NCBI RefSeq assembly: GCF_030813115.1
Contig: NZ_JAUSTY010000006.1
Location: 205,392-269,391, forward strand
From: Bacillus horti
GTDB lineage: Bacteria > Bacillota > Bacilli > Caldalkalibacillales > JCM-10596
DNA length: 64,000 nt
Reading direction: 5' to 3'
The translations under genes were made by a program, and so were the position numbers. Every line of letters starts with the position of its first letter. Position 1 is the first letter of the stretch. The notes below the pieces were generated by a model, which saw only the letters and a list, made by a program, of their open reading frames with translations, ran no database searches and was not told where the DNA came from. Of this stretch, positions 24,259 to 32,747 are shown piece after piece.

Positions 24259-25032
24259 TTAATTCATGTTCATTTTATTTTCATTAGCTAGCTTTTCCAA
24301 AAACTCTAGCGCTTCGTCCTCTTTAGGACCACTCAACAGGTTCCCTTGTATAAAATCAGAAGCCTGAGGGTTTCCGCTAGACTCTATTAGAAGAGCAGCT
24401 GCTTGTAAATCGTATGGTGTATACCGAAACTCATAGCCATCACAACTAATCAGAGCCCAATATGCCCCAGGTTTTTCTGCATAAGGCATACCTACACTTC
24501 CAGCATTAAGTATGCTAATGTTCTCAACACTCTCTTTAAACTGCACGTGTGTATGACCACAAACAACCCAGTCATGAGTAACGTTAGTAAACATAGCTTC
24601 AATCCTCTCTTTAGGGGAAAGGGGAGTAAAGATTTCATAATCATTACGAGGAGTAGCATGGCAAAACAAAATATGACCTAACCCCTCAATCGTATACTCT
24701 ACTTGACTTGGAAGATGAGCTAAGAAATCTCTCATCTCTGGTGAAAGCTTACCAGCAACCCATTCCGCTTCTTCTTTAACAGCTCCAGATAAGTGCTTTG
24801 GAAGCTCCTTGCCATCGTAGACTAGCACAATTTCTCTGTCTCCATTACCACGTATATATACAACCTGATCTCCAAGCTTCGATAGAGCTTCTAATGTTTC
24901 AATAGGCATTGGACCAAAGATGAAGTCCCCACCTATTACAATTCTATCAGGCTTTACCTCCTTCAATTCCTCTAGAACTGCCTGTAACGCTGGAAAATTT
25001 CCATGAATATCATATAAAGCAGCAATTTTCAT
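24259..25032 (-). CDS. Calcineurin-like metallophosphoesterase family protein
   Basis: A 257-aa metallophosphoesterase. All canonical motifs are present: ALYDIHGNFPAL (D-x-H), VIGGDFIFGP (GGD), RGNGDREIV (GNxD), LFCHATP and VVCGHTHVQF (GHTH). Such proteins hydrolyse phosphodiesters with two metals; a YfcE-like role is possible but the substrate is unknown. ATG 25032 follows GGGAAGC. It lies 136 nt after the TatD-family gene and may be co-transcribed with it. Confidence 0.9.
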   Translation of the reverse strand: MKIAALYDIHGNFPALQAVLEELKEVKPDRIVIGGDFIFGPMPIETLEALSKLGDQVVYIRGNGDREIVLVYDGKELPKHLSGAVKEEAEWVAGKLSPEMRDFLAHLPSQVEYTIEGLGHILFCHATPRNDYEIFTPLSPKERIEAMFTNVTHDWVVCGHTHVQFKESVENISILNAGSVGMPYAEKPGAYWALISCDGYEFRYTPYDLQAAALLIESSGNPQASDFIQGNLLSGPKEDEALEFLEKLANENKMNMN

Positions 25033-25168
25033 CTCAGCTTCCCTCCAATTATTTAATCAAGACTGACGTATGAAAAAAACATAAGTCATGAGGTCAACTT
25101 ACCGCCATCATGCTGTGCAACCCCGTGCGCTGAGAGCTACTCACGGTCTTATAAGGAACTCACTTATT

Positions 25169-25945
25169 CTAAATGATTAAGTGATAACAACCCCGTGTAT
25201 TCATAACCAATTGATTCCGTACTAAATCAATGGATATTCCTTTAACCTCTGCTACCTTTTGAATAGCTCTTTCAATCATAAGTGGAGAGGTACGCTGTCC
25301 TTCAAAAGGAGCCTTGTATGACCATGGCCCATCCGTTTCAACAAGTAGCTGGCGTAAGGGTACGAGTTCAGCCAATCTCTGATCACGCTCTCTATAGCAA
25401 ATCTCTGGAGTGACAGATATAAAGTACCCTGCTCCAACTATCTCAAGCACTACGTCCTTCGGTGCTTTAAGCCAGTGAAAATGGGCTTGCTTTATACCTA
25501 ATTGCTGCAGTAAATCGAGTACAATCTTTGCTTTATCATGTACGGCATGAAGGGCTACGGGCAATTGATTGAGTTGTGCTACCTGCAAGCATCTCGATAA
25601 GAAGTCTATGTATTTATCTAAAGAATGTGGTAGCTTATCCAATTCATAATGTGGCAATCCAATTTCACCAATAGCCGTTATTCGAGCTTTTTCCACAGTA
25701 ACTAAAGACTGCCACTCTAGAAATTCAGCCTCTGAAGGTAGAGGGTACTCGGGGTGAAAGCCAACAGCAGCAAAAACAAAGTCCGGATACCTAGCCTGAA
25801 GCTCTAGAGATCTATAGGAGGATGCAAGATCATTGGAGACAGCTATCACTGCCTGACAGCCACCCATCTTCCACTCTTCAATCTGCTCATCAAGCGATTC
25901 CTTGTGGTACAAATCTAGGTGAATATGCGCATCAATCATAGCCAA
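25169..25945 (-). CDS. TatD-family metal-dependent hydrolase
   Basis: A 258-aa TIM-barrel hydrolase of the TatD/YabD group. Metal ligands are visible: MIDAHIHLDLY (HxH), AIGEIGLPHYE (Glu), PVALHAVHD (His), AHFHWLKAP (His), LVETDGPWSY (Asp). Related enzymes are DNases or act in D-aminoacyl-tRNA quality control, but this sequence is a diverged paralogue. It is followed by the metallophosphoesterase gene and preceded by two small membrane-protein genes on the same strand. Confidence 0.88.
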   Translation of the reverse strand: MAMIDAHIHLDLYHKESLDEQIEEWKMGGCQAVIAVSNDLASSYRSLELQARYPDFVFAAVGFHPEYPLPSEAEFLEWQSLVTVEKARITAIGEIGLPHYELDKLPHSLDKYIDFLSRCLQVAQLNQLPVALHAVHDKAKIVLDLLQQLGIKQAHFHWLKAPKDVVLEIVGAGYFISVTPEICYRERDQRLAELVPLRQLLVETDGPWSYKAPFEGQRTSPLMIERAIQKVAEVKGISIDLVRNQLVMNTRGCYHLII

Positions 25946-25958
25946 CCTCTCCCTACCT

Positions 25959-26387
25959 TTACTCTAAAAACTTTCCATCCCCATTAAGATTCTCATGCTC
26001 ACTATCAACAGAATGCCAAACCTGTTTAACATTACCTTCTGAACTAACATAATAAGCATATTGCCAGCCCGGTTCACTTTCAAATGCAACAATAAGATGA
26101 TAGGGGTTGTATTGACGGTACGTTCTATGATCAATTGCTGTAATGTCCCACTTTTCTTTTGGATATCTATCCTCAAGATAATCTTCTAACATAGTCATTT
26201 TTTCTATAATTTGATAATCGATCCAATACGGACGAAACACGAAAAAAGCTACAATGACAAGGGCAACTGCTCCAGTCAACATGTAACCCACTATTTTTCG
26301 CTTTCTAAATACGAGCATGAATATAACCAGAAGAATAAGAAATAGACCAACGCTAAACAATATTTCTATAAATGTAATAGGATGCAA
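25959..26387 (-). CDS. Small membrane protein of unknown function, paralogue B
   Basis: About 142 aa: two N-terminal hydrophobic segments (ILFSVGLFLILLVIFMLVF and the following AVALVIVAFFVF) and a soluble C-terminal domain of ~85 residues ending in DGKFLE. It is a tandem paralogue of the next gene upstream: both share WIDYQ, a L-E-DR(F/Y)P segment, YY-V-S-S-GxV-Q-W and a (D/S)xxGKF-E end. I prefer the TTG at 26387 (SD GGGGAGAGGG) because it aligns with the paralogue's start; an ATG at 26405 lies 4 nt after the upstream stop. It may belong to the DUF3139-like group, unverified. Confidence 0.68.
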   Translation of the reverse strand: MHPITFIEILFSVGLFLILLVIFMLVFRKRKIVGYMLTGAVALVIVAFFVFRPYWIDYQIIEKMTMLEDYLEDRYPKEKWDITAIDHRTYRQYNPYHLIVAFESEPGWQYAYYVSSEGNVKQVWHSVDSEHENLNGDGKFLE

Positions 26388-26408
26388 GCAACCCTCTCCC
26401 CACATCTT

Positions 26409-26834
26409 CTATTCTGCAAACTTGCCCTCCGAATCGAAATCCGCATCTCTTGGATAATACCATAGCTGCATGACCTCACCGTCAGAGCTAACCGAATACT
26501 TATACTCTCTATTAGGCTCATTGTCAAATGTAACGTCTATGTAATGTAGACCAGTTGGGCTATACATCCTATAATCAGACCTTATAACCTCAAACTGCTC
26601 ACCTGGAAATCGGTCCTCCAGATGTACCTCCAACGTATCTATTCTTTCTTTGACTTGGTAATCGATCCACATAGGGAGAAGGACTAAAACAAAGGAGTAG
26701 ATGAGTACAGCTAGTACTGAATAAGTCTTGAGCATTTTTCTTCGATCCTTAAAGCTAAGTAAGCATACAAGATAGACAACTAGAGCTAGACCTGTACTTA
26801 ACATAATTTCAGCAGAAGTGATTGAATTCAACAT
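26409..26834 (-). CDS. Small membrane protein of unknown function, paralogue A
   Basis: 141 aa with two N-terminal membrane segments (LALVVYLVCLLSF and YSVLAVLIYSFVLVLLPMW) and a C-terminal domain (SDYRMYSPTGLHYIDVTF, EYKYSVSSDGEVMQLWY) predicted to sit outside the membrane. It is paralogous to the downstream gene and nearly abuts it. The ATG at 26834 is preferred because AGGAGGGGG precedes it by 1-5 nt and the protein then aligns with its sister. No known function. Confidence 0.72.
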   Translation of the reverse strand: MLNSITSAEIMLSTGLALVVYLVCLLSFKDRRKMLKTYSVLAVLIYSFVLVLLPMWIDYQVKERIDTLEVHLEDRFPGEQFEVIRSDYRMYSPTGLHYIDVTFDNEPNREYKYSVSSDGEVMQLWYYPRDADFDSEGKFAE

Positions 26835-26907
26835 TCCCCCTCCTAGAAGAAAGATCATTCATTGACAAAACTTTCCTTATCAAAAGCATAACATACTACT
26901 CTACTCT

Positions 26908-26952
26908 ATGAACCTCCCGCCACTTAATTTCATTTGAAGTGGGGGTTTCTCA
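26908..26952 (-). repeat. Right-end hairpin of the TnpB element (candidate omega-RNA 3' end)
   Basis: On the minus strand, AACCCCCACTT and AAGTGGCGGGAGGTT form a hairpin about 150 nt past the tnpB stop. Conserved right-end hairpins with a GGGAGGTTC-like tail are typical of IS200/IS605-type elements and correspond to the 3' part of the TnpB guide RNA. The element boundary would lie near 26908. Confidence 0.55.
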
Positions 26953-27099
26953 ATAAACCTAGTAGAATGCTTCGATGAACAAACCGGTTTACGCTTTGCT
27001 CTTTAGAACGAAGTTCTAGAAGTCTTTTTACTAAGCTAGATTGAGCAACAATATGCCTCGCGACATATAGGGGCGGAACAGACCATCTACTACTTCTAG

Positions 27100-28296
27100 C
27101 TAAGCTATCCGTAGATACTTTGTTTTCTTTAATTCAAAATCAAGTGATCGGATTTCACCATAATAGGTTTTGGCATAGAAATTACTAGCCCCATGAATAT
27201 CCCGGTGTTGCTCATATCCGCACTTACACCTGTAATGTCGAGAAGCAACTTTCTTTCTTCTTTCACAACAAGGACATTGTTGTGAAGTAAAGGATTCGTC
27301 ATGCTTGTTCAGCTCGATCCCCTCGGCATCAAGCTTGTAGCCTAAGTATTGATAGAGCTTACCAAACATCCAATTCGATACCTTTTGGTTTGTCGTTTGA
27401 CGGCGAACCTTTTTGTTTTTCTTTTTACGCTTGGAAGTATTCCGCCCGACCCCTTCCACATCACCAAAAGCAACCTCCCTTACCTTATTTTCTAAGCACC
27501 AGGCGACGAATTGCTTTGTTGTTTTATGCAGGGCATCCTTTAGTTGATTCGCACTTTTTGAAAGGATATATTGCTTCGCTCTATTATACTTTTTCCATTG
27601 CTTCGAGTATTTTTGACACTTACTCATTTTACGCCCTAGTTCTGCTAGCTTCTTGTTTCTAAGTTGGTGAATGGAACGCATTTTACGACCCGTGATGATG
27701 ACGCTTTCTCCATTTGATGCAACAGCTGCAATGGTATGAATTTCACCCGCATCAATAGCAGCTAGATGTTGACCCTTATTTTCTTTTCGTCCAACACCAT
27801 CTTCATAGGACATACAAATCATCAACTTTCGATCGAAAATCAATTCAATTTCTTTGACTTCACCTTGTGGTAAACGACCTACCCAAATCACAAGAGGCTT
27901 TTGTCTTTGACCCTTCCAATTTCCCATTTTCAACTCTATTTTTCCGTTCTCATGCAGCACAAACCCGTTATTCGCCCATTTCGTGTTGAAGGTCTTCTTT
28001 TTCTTGTAGGGGTACTTATTTTTTAGTCCTTTTCGACGCGCTTTCATCGCCGCATCTCTAGAAAATAAATAGTTGTGACACACGGCTTGAATGGATTGAG
28101 AGTGGATGGGAAACAACCCTTTTGTTGCTGTTTGTAGTTCACTTTTGGTGATCCACTTTCCGCTTTTAACATGATGGGCTCTAGCTAGTTCCACACAATA
28201 ATTCCATACTTGACCTGACACGCGATTACAATCAAAAAGCCTATCTATGGTATCTGCACTTGCCACAAAATTTGTTTTTAGACAGCGTAACATCAT
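27100..28296 (-). mobile_element. tnpB: Stand-alone tnpB (IS1341-type) RNA-guided nuclease gene
   Basis: A ~398-aa TnpB (IS200/IS605 accessory nuclease, ancestor of Cas12). The N-terminal helical/WED part (CNRVSGQVWNYCVEL, SRDAAMKARRKGLKNKYPYKKKK) precedes the RuvC-like nuclease: first Asp in AAIDAGEIHTIAAV (~200), second acidic motif VAFGDVEGVGRN (~295), where the usual Glu-Asp is Gly-Asp as in a known subgroup, zinc finger CPCCERRKK to YRCKCGY, and final Asp in EQHRDIHGASNF. No Y1 transposase tnpA is nearby, so movement would depend on a partner in trans. Start chosen at MMLRCLKTNF after GGTGGTGAG. Confidence 0.88.
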
Positions 28297-28382
28297 CTCA
28301 CCACCAAACATTTGTTCTATTTTTATATTACCAAATTTCTGATTATAGTACAACGATTTTTCTATATATTATCACGAAAAAA

Positions 28383-28442
28383 AATAAAAAAGCCATTCAT
28401 CTCCCACCTAAACTCTAACGAGTTTTGAGGAAGGAGAATTCT
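28383..28442 (-). terminator. Long hairpin with T-run after the FAD oxidoreductase gene
   Basis: Minus-strand AGCCAGAATTCTCC through TGGGAGATGAATGGCT folds into a long imperfect stem with an inner AAACTCGTTAGAGTTT hairpin, followed by TTTTTTATTTT. It would terminate the oxidoreductase transcript. Its GGTGGGAGATGAATGGC tail also resembles IS200/IS605-type right ends, so it may be a second element end upstream of tnpB. Confidence 0.65.
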
Positions 28443-28454
28443 GGCTGAATTTTG

Positions 28455-29582
28455 TTAAAACTCTATCCGTTCAAGAGCCTCAGTAAGCGGATAATCCTCA
28501 GGCTTTAACTCCAAAGCCTCTCCTAAAGCGAGATTCGCTAGCTGAGAGCCTAAGTACGGTCCAGCTGTAAGTCCAGAGGCACCTAATCCATTGGCTAACA
28601 GGACTTCCTGATGTGTAGGAAGAGCACCGAAAACAGGAAGAAACCCAGGGGTAAAAGGACGAAAGCCTACTCTAGCTTCTACGAAAGTGCTAGTCATTAG
28701 TCCTGGAGCAACCTCTAACATTTTACTTAAAATTTCCTGCACCCCTCCTGCCGTCACGCGGCTATCAAAGCCCATCTCATCCTCATGAGTCGCCCCCACC
28801 ACAATCCTTCCTTCACCAAAAGAGAGGAGATACTGGTTAGTAGGAGGCATGATAACTGGCCAATGATTGGTATCCGTTTGAGGCATTTTAAGATGAAGGA
28901 TCTGTGCCTTCTGAGGAACAACTTTAAAATCATAACCAAGCTCTTTTACACTATCCTTTCCCCATGCACCAGCCGTAATGATGATTCGATCAGCTTCTAG
29001 AAAGCTTCCACCTACATTCACACCAAGCACTGTATTCTGTTCCACAACAAGTTGTGCATGTCCACTCATTAACAAACCACCTAGCTTTTGTGTAGCACGA
29101 ATGAGTGCATCTCTCAGCTCTCTTCCATTGACTCTCGCAGCACCACTAATATGAACAGCCCCATAACTATCCGCTAATGGAGGATAATGCCTTTGGGCCT
29201 CAGCAGGAGATAACCGTGTAATCTCACCTATTTCTGGAGCATCCTCCAAGCGTTTATATGCTCGTTCCTCCATCTGCTCTAGCTTTTTTTCATCTGTATG
29301 TAAGCTAAGAGCACCTACTTTGAGATAACCTGTATCCGTCTCACCCGCTTCTTCTAGTTCTTTAATTAAAGCATGATAATACCTAGCTCCATTCCTAGCT
29401 AACTGATACCAAGCTTTGTTACGCCTTTGAGACAGCCAGGGACACACAATCCCTGCTGCTGCATCTGTAGCCTGACCTACATCTCTTCGATCAACTAACG
29501 TCACCATAGCTCCTGCTTTAGCCAAATGGTACGCTGTGGACGCCCCTAAAACTCCAGCCCCAATTACAATATATGTACGCAC
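28455..29582 (-). CDS. FAD-dependent amino-acid oxidoreductase (DAO family)
   Basis: A 375-aa DAO-family flavoenzyme. The Rossmann dinucleotide motif is YIVIGAGVLGASTAYHLA (~3-20), followed by LVDRRDVGQATDAAAGIVCPW; the C-terminal FAD motif is LLANGLGASGLTAGPYLG (~340). These enzymes oxidise glycine, sarcosine or D-amino acids. No thiO-thiS context is present, so a thiamine role is not supported. The GTG at 29582 is preferred over the GTG at 29591 because AAGAAGG is then 9 nt away rather than adjacent. Confidence 0.87.
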   Translation of the reverse strand: MRTYIVIGAGVLGASTAYHLAKAGAMVTLVDRRDVGQATDAAAGIVCPWLSQRRNKAWYQLARNGARYYHALIKELEEAGETDTGYLKVGALSLHTDEKKLEQMEERAYKRLEDAPEIGEITRLSPAEAQRHYPPLADSYGAVHISGAARVNGRELRDALIRATQKLGGLLMSGHAQLVVEQNTVLGVNVGGSFLEADRIIITAGAWGKDSVKELGYDFKVVPQKAQILHLKMPQTDTNHWPVIMPPTNQYLLSFGEGRIVVGATHEDEMGFDSRVTAGGVQEILSKMLEVAPGLMTSTFVEARVGFRPFTPGFLPVFGALPTHQEVLLANGLGASGLTAGPYLGSQLANLALGEALELKPEDYPLTEALERIEF

Positions 29583-29653
29583 AACAAACACCCTTCTTTT
29601 TCATAAATGGATAAACTAAGTATATCAAAAACCATAACTTTTCTAAAAATAGA

Positions 29654-30232
29654 TCAATTAGCCTTATTAATCAAAAACTTTAGCTTATCATCATTCCAAT
29701 CATACAATTGTAGAAGCGCCATATATGGATCACCAACTAGTCCTAAAAGCTTGGCAAAAGCTGGCTCCGTTTTAAAGCCAGCTGCTTTAAGCTCACGTAT
29801 GTATTTCAATCCTTTCGAGCCCATTAGTTGTAGAATTCTGTACTCAATCACCATATGCCTATATCCATTTTGCTGAACAGTTGGAAGCGATTGACCAAAA
29901 ATCTCAAAGGGCCAGCCTAAGTGTGTAAAATTCACAACAATCCGTTTTATCCCATTCACCGTACTTCTGCTACATACAAAATCATCATATTGCTGGAAGT
30001 GAGAGACACAGTGCTTTTCAAAATGTTCAAAATCATGAACCTCACAAATTATGTCTAAATCACTTTCCGGAAGATCAATCTGAATAGGTATGGTACCTAC
30101 AAGCAATGGATCAAACTTCTCTAAAAGCTCCATAAGCCGCATACTGCGTAATGTCTTATAAGCATCCTTTTGTCTTTCGTTTCCTTTAGCTAAATAGTCA
30201 ATCTGAGTAAAATCTTGTGATGAAGTAATCAT
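29654..30232 (-). CDS. DUF4269 nucleotidyltransferase-fold protein
   Basis: About 192 aa with the DUF4269 pattern: a nucleotidyltransferase-like strand pair (LLVGTIPIQIDLPESDLDIIC, ~48-68, with D-x-D) and a C-terminal helical part. Conserved segments include GIKRIVVNFTHLGWPFEIFGQ and YRHMVIEYRILQLMG. Function is unknown; the fold suggests nucleotide transfer to RNA, protein or antibiotic. The start at 30232 (MITSSQDF) gives the usual length, while an upstream extension to 30304 would run into a large hairpin. Not clearly in an operon. Confidence 0.75.
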   Translation of the reverse strand: MITSSQDFTQIDYLAKGNERQKDAYKTLRSMRLMELLEKFDPLLVGTIPIQIDLPESDLDIICEVHDFEHFEKHCVSHFQQYDDFVCSRSTVNGIKRIVVNFTHLGWPFEIFGQSLPTVQQNGYRHMVIEYRILQLMGSKGLKYIRELKAAGFKTEPAFAKLLGLVGDPYMALLQLYDWNDDKLKFLINKAN

Positions 30233-30297
30233 GAAGCATCCATTCCACCCTTCTGATAAAATCATATATGTATTCACAAATTCGCCGACACAAATGG

Positions 30298-30344
30298 CAA
30301 GCATCTTGAATAAGAAGCTGCACGAGGTGCAAACTCAAGATGCT
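30298..30344. repeat. Two-tier inverted repeat (cruciform)
   Basis: GCATCTTGA pairs with TCAAGATGC, and nested inside, TGCAC pairs with GTGCA around GAG. There is no T-run, so this is not a classical terminator. It lies between the VOC gene and the DUF4269 gene on the minus strand. Confidence 0.5.
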
Positions 30345-30403
30345 AGTCATCATGTATTACTATATGAAGCGACATTCTACTCTTATTCTACCATATCCAT
30401 TCA

Positions 30404-30793
30404 TTAATCCTGTTGAAATAAATCAAGCTGATTACCGTACAAATCCTCAAACCCTACACCTCTACCACCAGGAACAGATTTCGGCTCTCCATGAAATACA
30501 ACTCCTCTTGCTTTCAATTCCTCATAGTCTCGTTCAATATCATCTGTGGCAAACATAATTAAAACCTGATCGGCTCCCTGTTTACCGATTAAAGCCTCTC
30601 TTTCAGGAGTGTCAGCCTTGACTAATTCAATAACGGTTTCATTACTTGCACTTGGAGCAACAGTCAGATAGCTCCACCCTGGAGCAAACTCAATATCGGC
30701 ACAAACGACAAACCCTAATTTTTCTGTATAGAACGCTTTTGCCTCCCCTTGGTCCCGAACAAACACAGTAATCTGAATCGCCTTTGTTATCAT
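30404..30793 (-). CDS. Glyoxalase/bleomycin-resistance (VOC) protein
   Basis: A 129-aa VOC-fold protein: ITVFVRDQGEAKAFYTEKLGFVV at the N-terminus, GWSYLTVAPSASNETVIELV, IMFATDDIERDYEELKARGVVFHGEP and the closing FEDLYGNQLDLFQ, where the Glu/Asp and Gln are usual metal contacts. Members include glyoxalases, ring-cleaving dioxygenases and antibiotic-binding proteins; the substrate here is unknown. The ATG at 30793 is preferred over the GTG at 30802 for spacing from AAAGGATG. Confidence 0.88.
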   Translation of the reverse strand: MITKAIQITVFVRDQGEAKAFYTEKLGFVVCADIEFAPGWSYLTVAPSASNETVIELVKADTPEREALIGKQGADQVLIMFATDDIERDYEELKARGVVFHGEPKSVPGGRGVGFEDLYGNQLDLFQQD

Positions 30794-30988
30794 ACCTCTC
30801 ACTCATCCTTTCTGAATATAGGCCTCTAAAATGGAATATACAATGGTGCTTTATTACGATACATGTTTTACTTTATCATAGTTTAGAATGTGTAAATTCT
30901 TCTCAATTGCTAATTCTTCTATAAATAGAAGTATTTCTATCCCCTAAGCTTAGTGTCATAAAAACAAATATGTATATAAAACTGATAT

Positions 30989-31002
30989 GTTACATTTGTA
31001 AC
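30989..31002. promoter_or_regulatory. Palindrome GTTACA-TT-TGTAAC upstream of the ABC/two-component operon
   Basis: A perfect 14-bp palindrome centred 70 bp ahead of the ATPase start. A TTGAAA hexamer follows at about 31016. It is a candidate binding site for the operon's own LuxR-type response regulator. Function inferred from position only. Confidence 0.45.
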
Positions 31003-31065
31003 TACTCAATCCTTCTTGAAAAAGAGATAATCTATCTAACAAAACAATTCCTTGGAGGTTAGACG

Positions 31066-32013
31066 ATGACAGTTGCAAAAATGAAAAATATAGTGAAGCG
31101 TTACGGCTCACACTTAGCCTTAGACAATGTTGATCTAGAGATTCATAAGGGAGAAATTGTGGGGCTGCTCGGCCCGAACGGAGCAGGAAAAACTACTTTA
31201 ATCCATACTCTCGCAGGATTAATTAAATATGATTCAGGAAGCATTGAATGCTTTGGACAATCACATAAGACCCATCTGCAAGAAATAAAAAAACATATGG
31301 GCTTAGTCACTCAGGATATCACTATTTTTGAAGATCTAACGGCAGAAGAAAACCTAGCCTTTTTCGGTGGCATTTACGGTTTAAAAGGAGCCGAGCTAAA
31401 GCAAAGAATAAAAGAGACATTAGAGTTCGTTGGACTCTCAGATCAGGCTAAGAAATTGCCCACCAAATTTTCAGGGGGGATGGTACGCCGGTTAAATATA
31501 GCTGCTGCGTTAACTCATCAGCCAAAATTTATGATCATGGACGAGCCAACAGTAGGGATTGATCCACAATCTAGGAATTATATTTTGGAATCGGTTCGCA
31601 AGCTTCAACAAAACGGAACCACTGTTCTTTATACGACTCATTATATGGAAGAGGTTCAGGCTCTTGCTTCCCGCGTGGTCATTATTGATCAAGGTCATAT
31701 TATTGCACAAGGAACCATTGACGAATTGGTGCAGCGTATTCAACACGAGGAAAAAATCAAGCTTGAGGTTGGGGAAGCCTCTGATGAGTTAGTGGCCAGA
31801 CTAGAGAAGCTTGATGGAGTAAAGCAGGTCGTTAGAGATGGGGCAAGGTTACAGATCATCTCTCAGGTTGGTGCAGGAAATCTTGATCGTGCTTTATCTA
31901 TCGCCAAAGACTTCGGCGGAGTTCAATCTATCACAGCAGAAAAACCTACGCTTGAAGACGTTTTTCTAACGTTAACAGGCAAGCAATTACGCGATGGAGG
32001 CGATGCATCATGA
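31066..32013 (+). CDS. ABC exporter ATP-binding protein
   Basis: A 315-aa ABC-2-type ATPase with intact Walker A (GLLGPNGAGKTT, ~35-46), Q-loop VTQDITIFED, signature KFSGGMVRRLNIA (~135), Walker B FMIMDEPTVGID (~152) and switch His (TTHYME). The C-terminal ~80 residues form the accessory domain common in drug and bacteriocin exporters. ATG 31066 follows TTGGAGG. It starts a five-gene operon with two permeases and a two-component system, the layout of B. subtilis yvfRSTU-like antibiotic-response loci. Confidence 0.92.
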   Translation: MTVAKMKNIVKRYGSHLALDNVDLEIHKGEIVGLLGPNGAGKTTLIHTLAGLIKYDSGSIECFGQSHKTHLQEIKKHMGLVTQDITIFEDLTAEENLAFFGGIYGLKGAELKQRIKETLEFVGLSDQAKKLPTKFSGGMVRRLNIAAALTHQPKFMIMDEPTVGIDPQSRNYILESVRKLQQNGTTVLYTTHYMEEVQALASRVVIIDQGHIIAQGTIDELVQRIQHEEKIKLEVGEASDELVARLEKLDGVKQVVRDGARLQIISQVGAGNLDRALSIAKDFGGVQSITAEKPTLEDVFLTLTGKQLRDGGDAS

Positions 32014-32747
32014 TGGATCTAAAACTCATTAGGTTCGCTATCCTCCGTATGATGAGAAGTATCCTAGGTCATGTTCTACTGATCGTTGTTCCAATCGCAT
32101 TAATCTCCATTTTAGGTTTGGTTTCGAGTTACTTAGAAACAGATCAATCTGGACGACCACCTATGGATTGGCTATCCATTAGCTTTGTCTTAGCCTTCCA
32201 ATTATTTGGTGGTTCATATTCGATGAGTTATATCAAGGAGGATTTGTTAACATCTAGAAAGTGGAGAATGTATTCATTGCCTTTAAATCCTGCTAGCTAT
32301 AGCTACTCTATTCTTATCGCTAGTACGTTATTTAGCATGATCCAAGGTCTTTGCATTATTCTTTTTACCAAGTTTGTGTATGGTGTGGAGTGGGGAAATT
32401 TACTTTGGGTACTCCTTGTCCTTTTTGCCATAGCCATATTATCTCAGATCGTTGGTTTAATTCTAACCTTTATTTTTAAAAACTTTAAACTGGCTGAAAG
32501 AGTGCAGGAAGTTTTCGGCATAGGATCTATGATCTTTGCAGGGATGATATTTGGTTTGCCAAATAACTCATTCTTCAACTTTATGTCTACGTACGGAAAC
32601 CCAATTTCACTTGGACAAAACGCAATTTATGGCATGATGGATGGAGCTGGCACGGGCTTTATTTTACTCAACATAGGTATATTGTTTGCTGCTTCTCTCG
32701 TATTGCTTCCCGTAACCCATATATTAGGAAAGAGGAAATTATCATGA
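32010..32747 (+). CDS. ABC-2 type permease (first)
   Basis: A 245-aa membrane protein with about six hydrophobic segments (IVVPIALISILGLVSSYL, LLWVLLVLFAIAILSQIVGLILTFIF, IGILFAASLVLLPVTHIL). It pairs with the preceding ATPase, which it overlaps by 4 nt (ATGATGG at the junction; ATG at 32010 or 32013). It resembles the YvfS-type exporter subunit. Substrate unknown, likely a peptide or lipid-active compound. Confidence 0.85.
   Translation: MMDLKLIRFAILRMMRSILGHVLLIVVPIALISILGLVSSYLETDQSGRPPMDWLSISFVLAFQLFGGSYSMSYIKEDLLTSRKWRMYSLPLNPASYSYSILIASTLFSMIQGLCIILFTKFVYGVEWGNLLWVLLVLFAIAILSQIVGLILTFIFKNFKLAERVQEVFGIGSMIFAGMIFGLPNNSFFNFMSTYGNPISLGQNAIYGMMDGAGTGFILLNIGILFAASLVLLPVTHILGKRKLS

Noticed and set aside
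25033..25168. CCGTG...CACGG inverted repeat and a repeated CAACCCCGTG as a regulatory element
   Set aside because: The stem is only 5 bp, there is no T-run, and the second copy of the repeat lies in the end of the TatD coding sequence; chance is likely.
28455..29582. The FAD oxidoreductase as ThiO, linked to the nearby thiamine operon
   Set aside because: It is 5 kb away, on a separate transcript, without thiS, thiG or a riboswitch, so a thiamine role is not supported.
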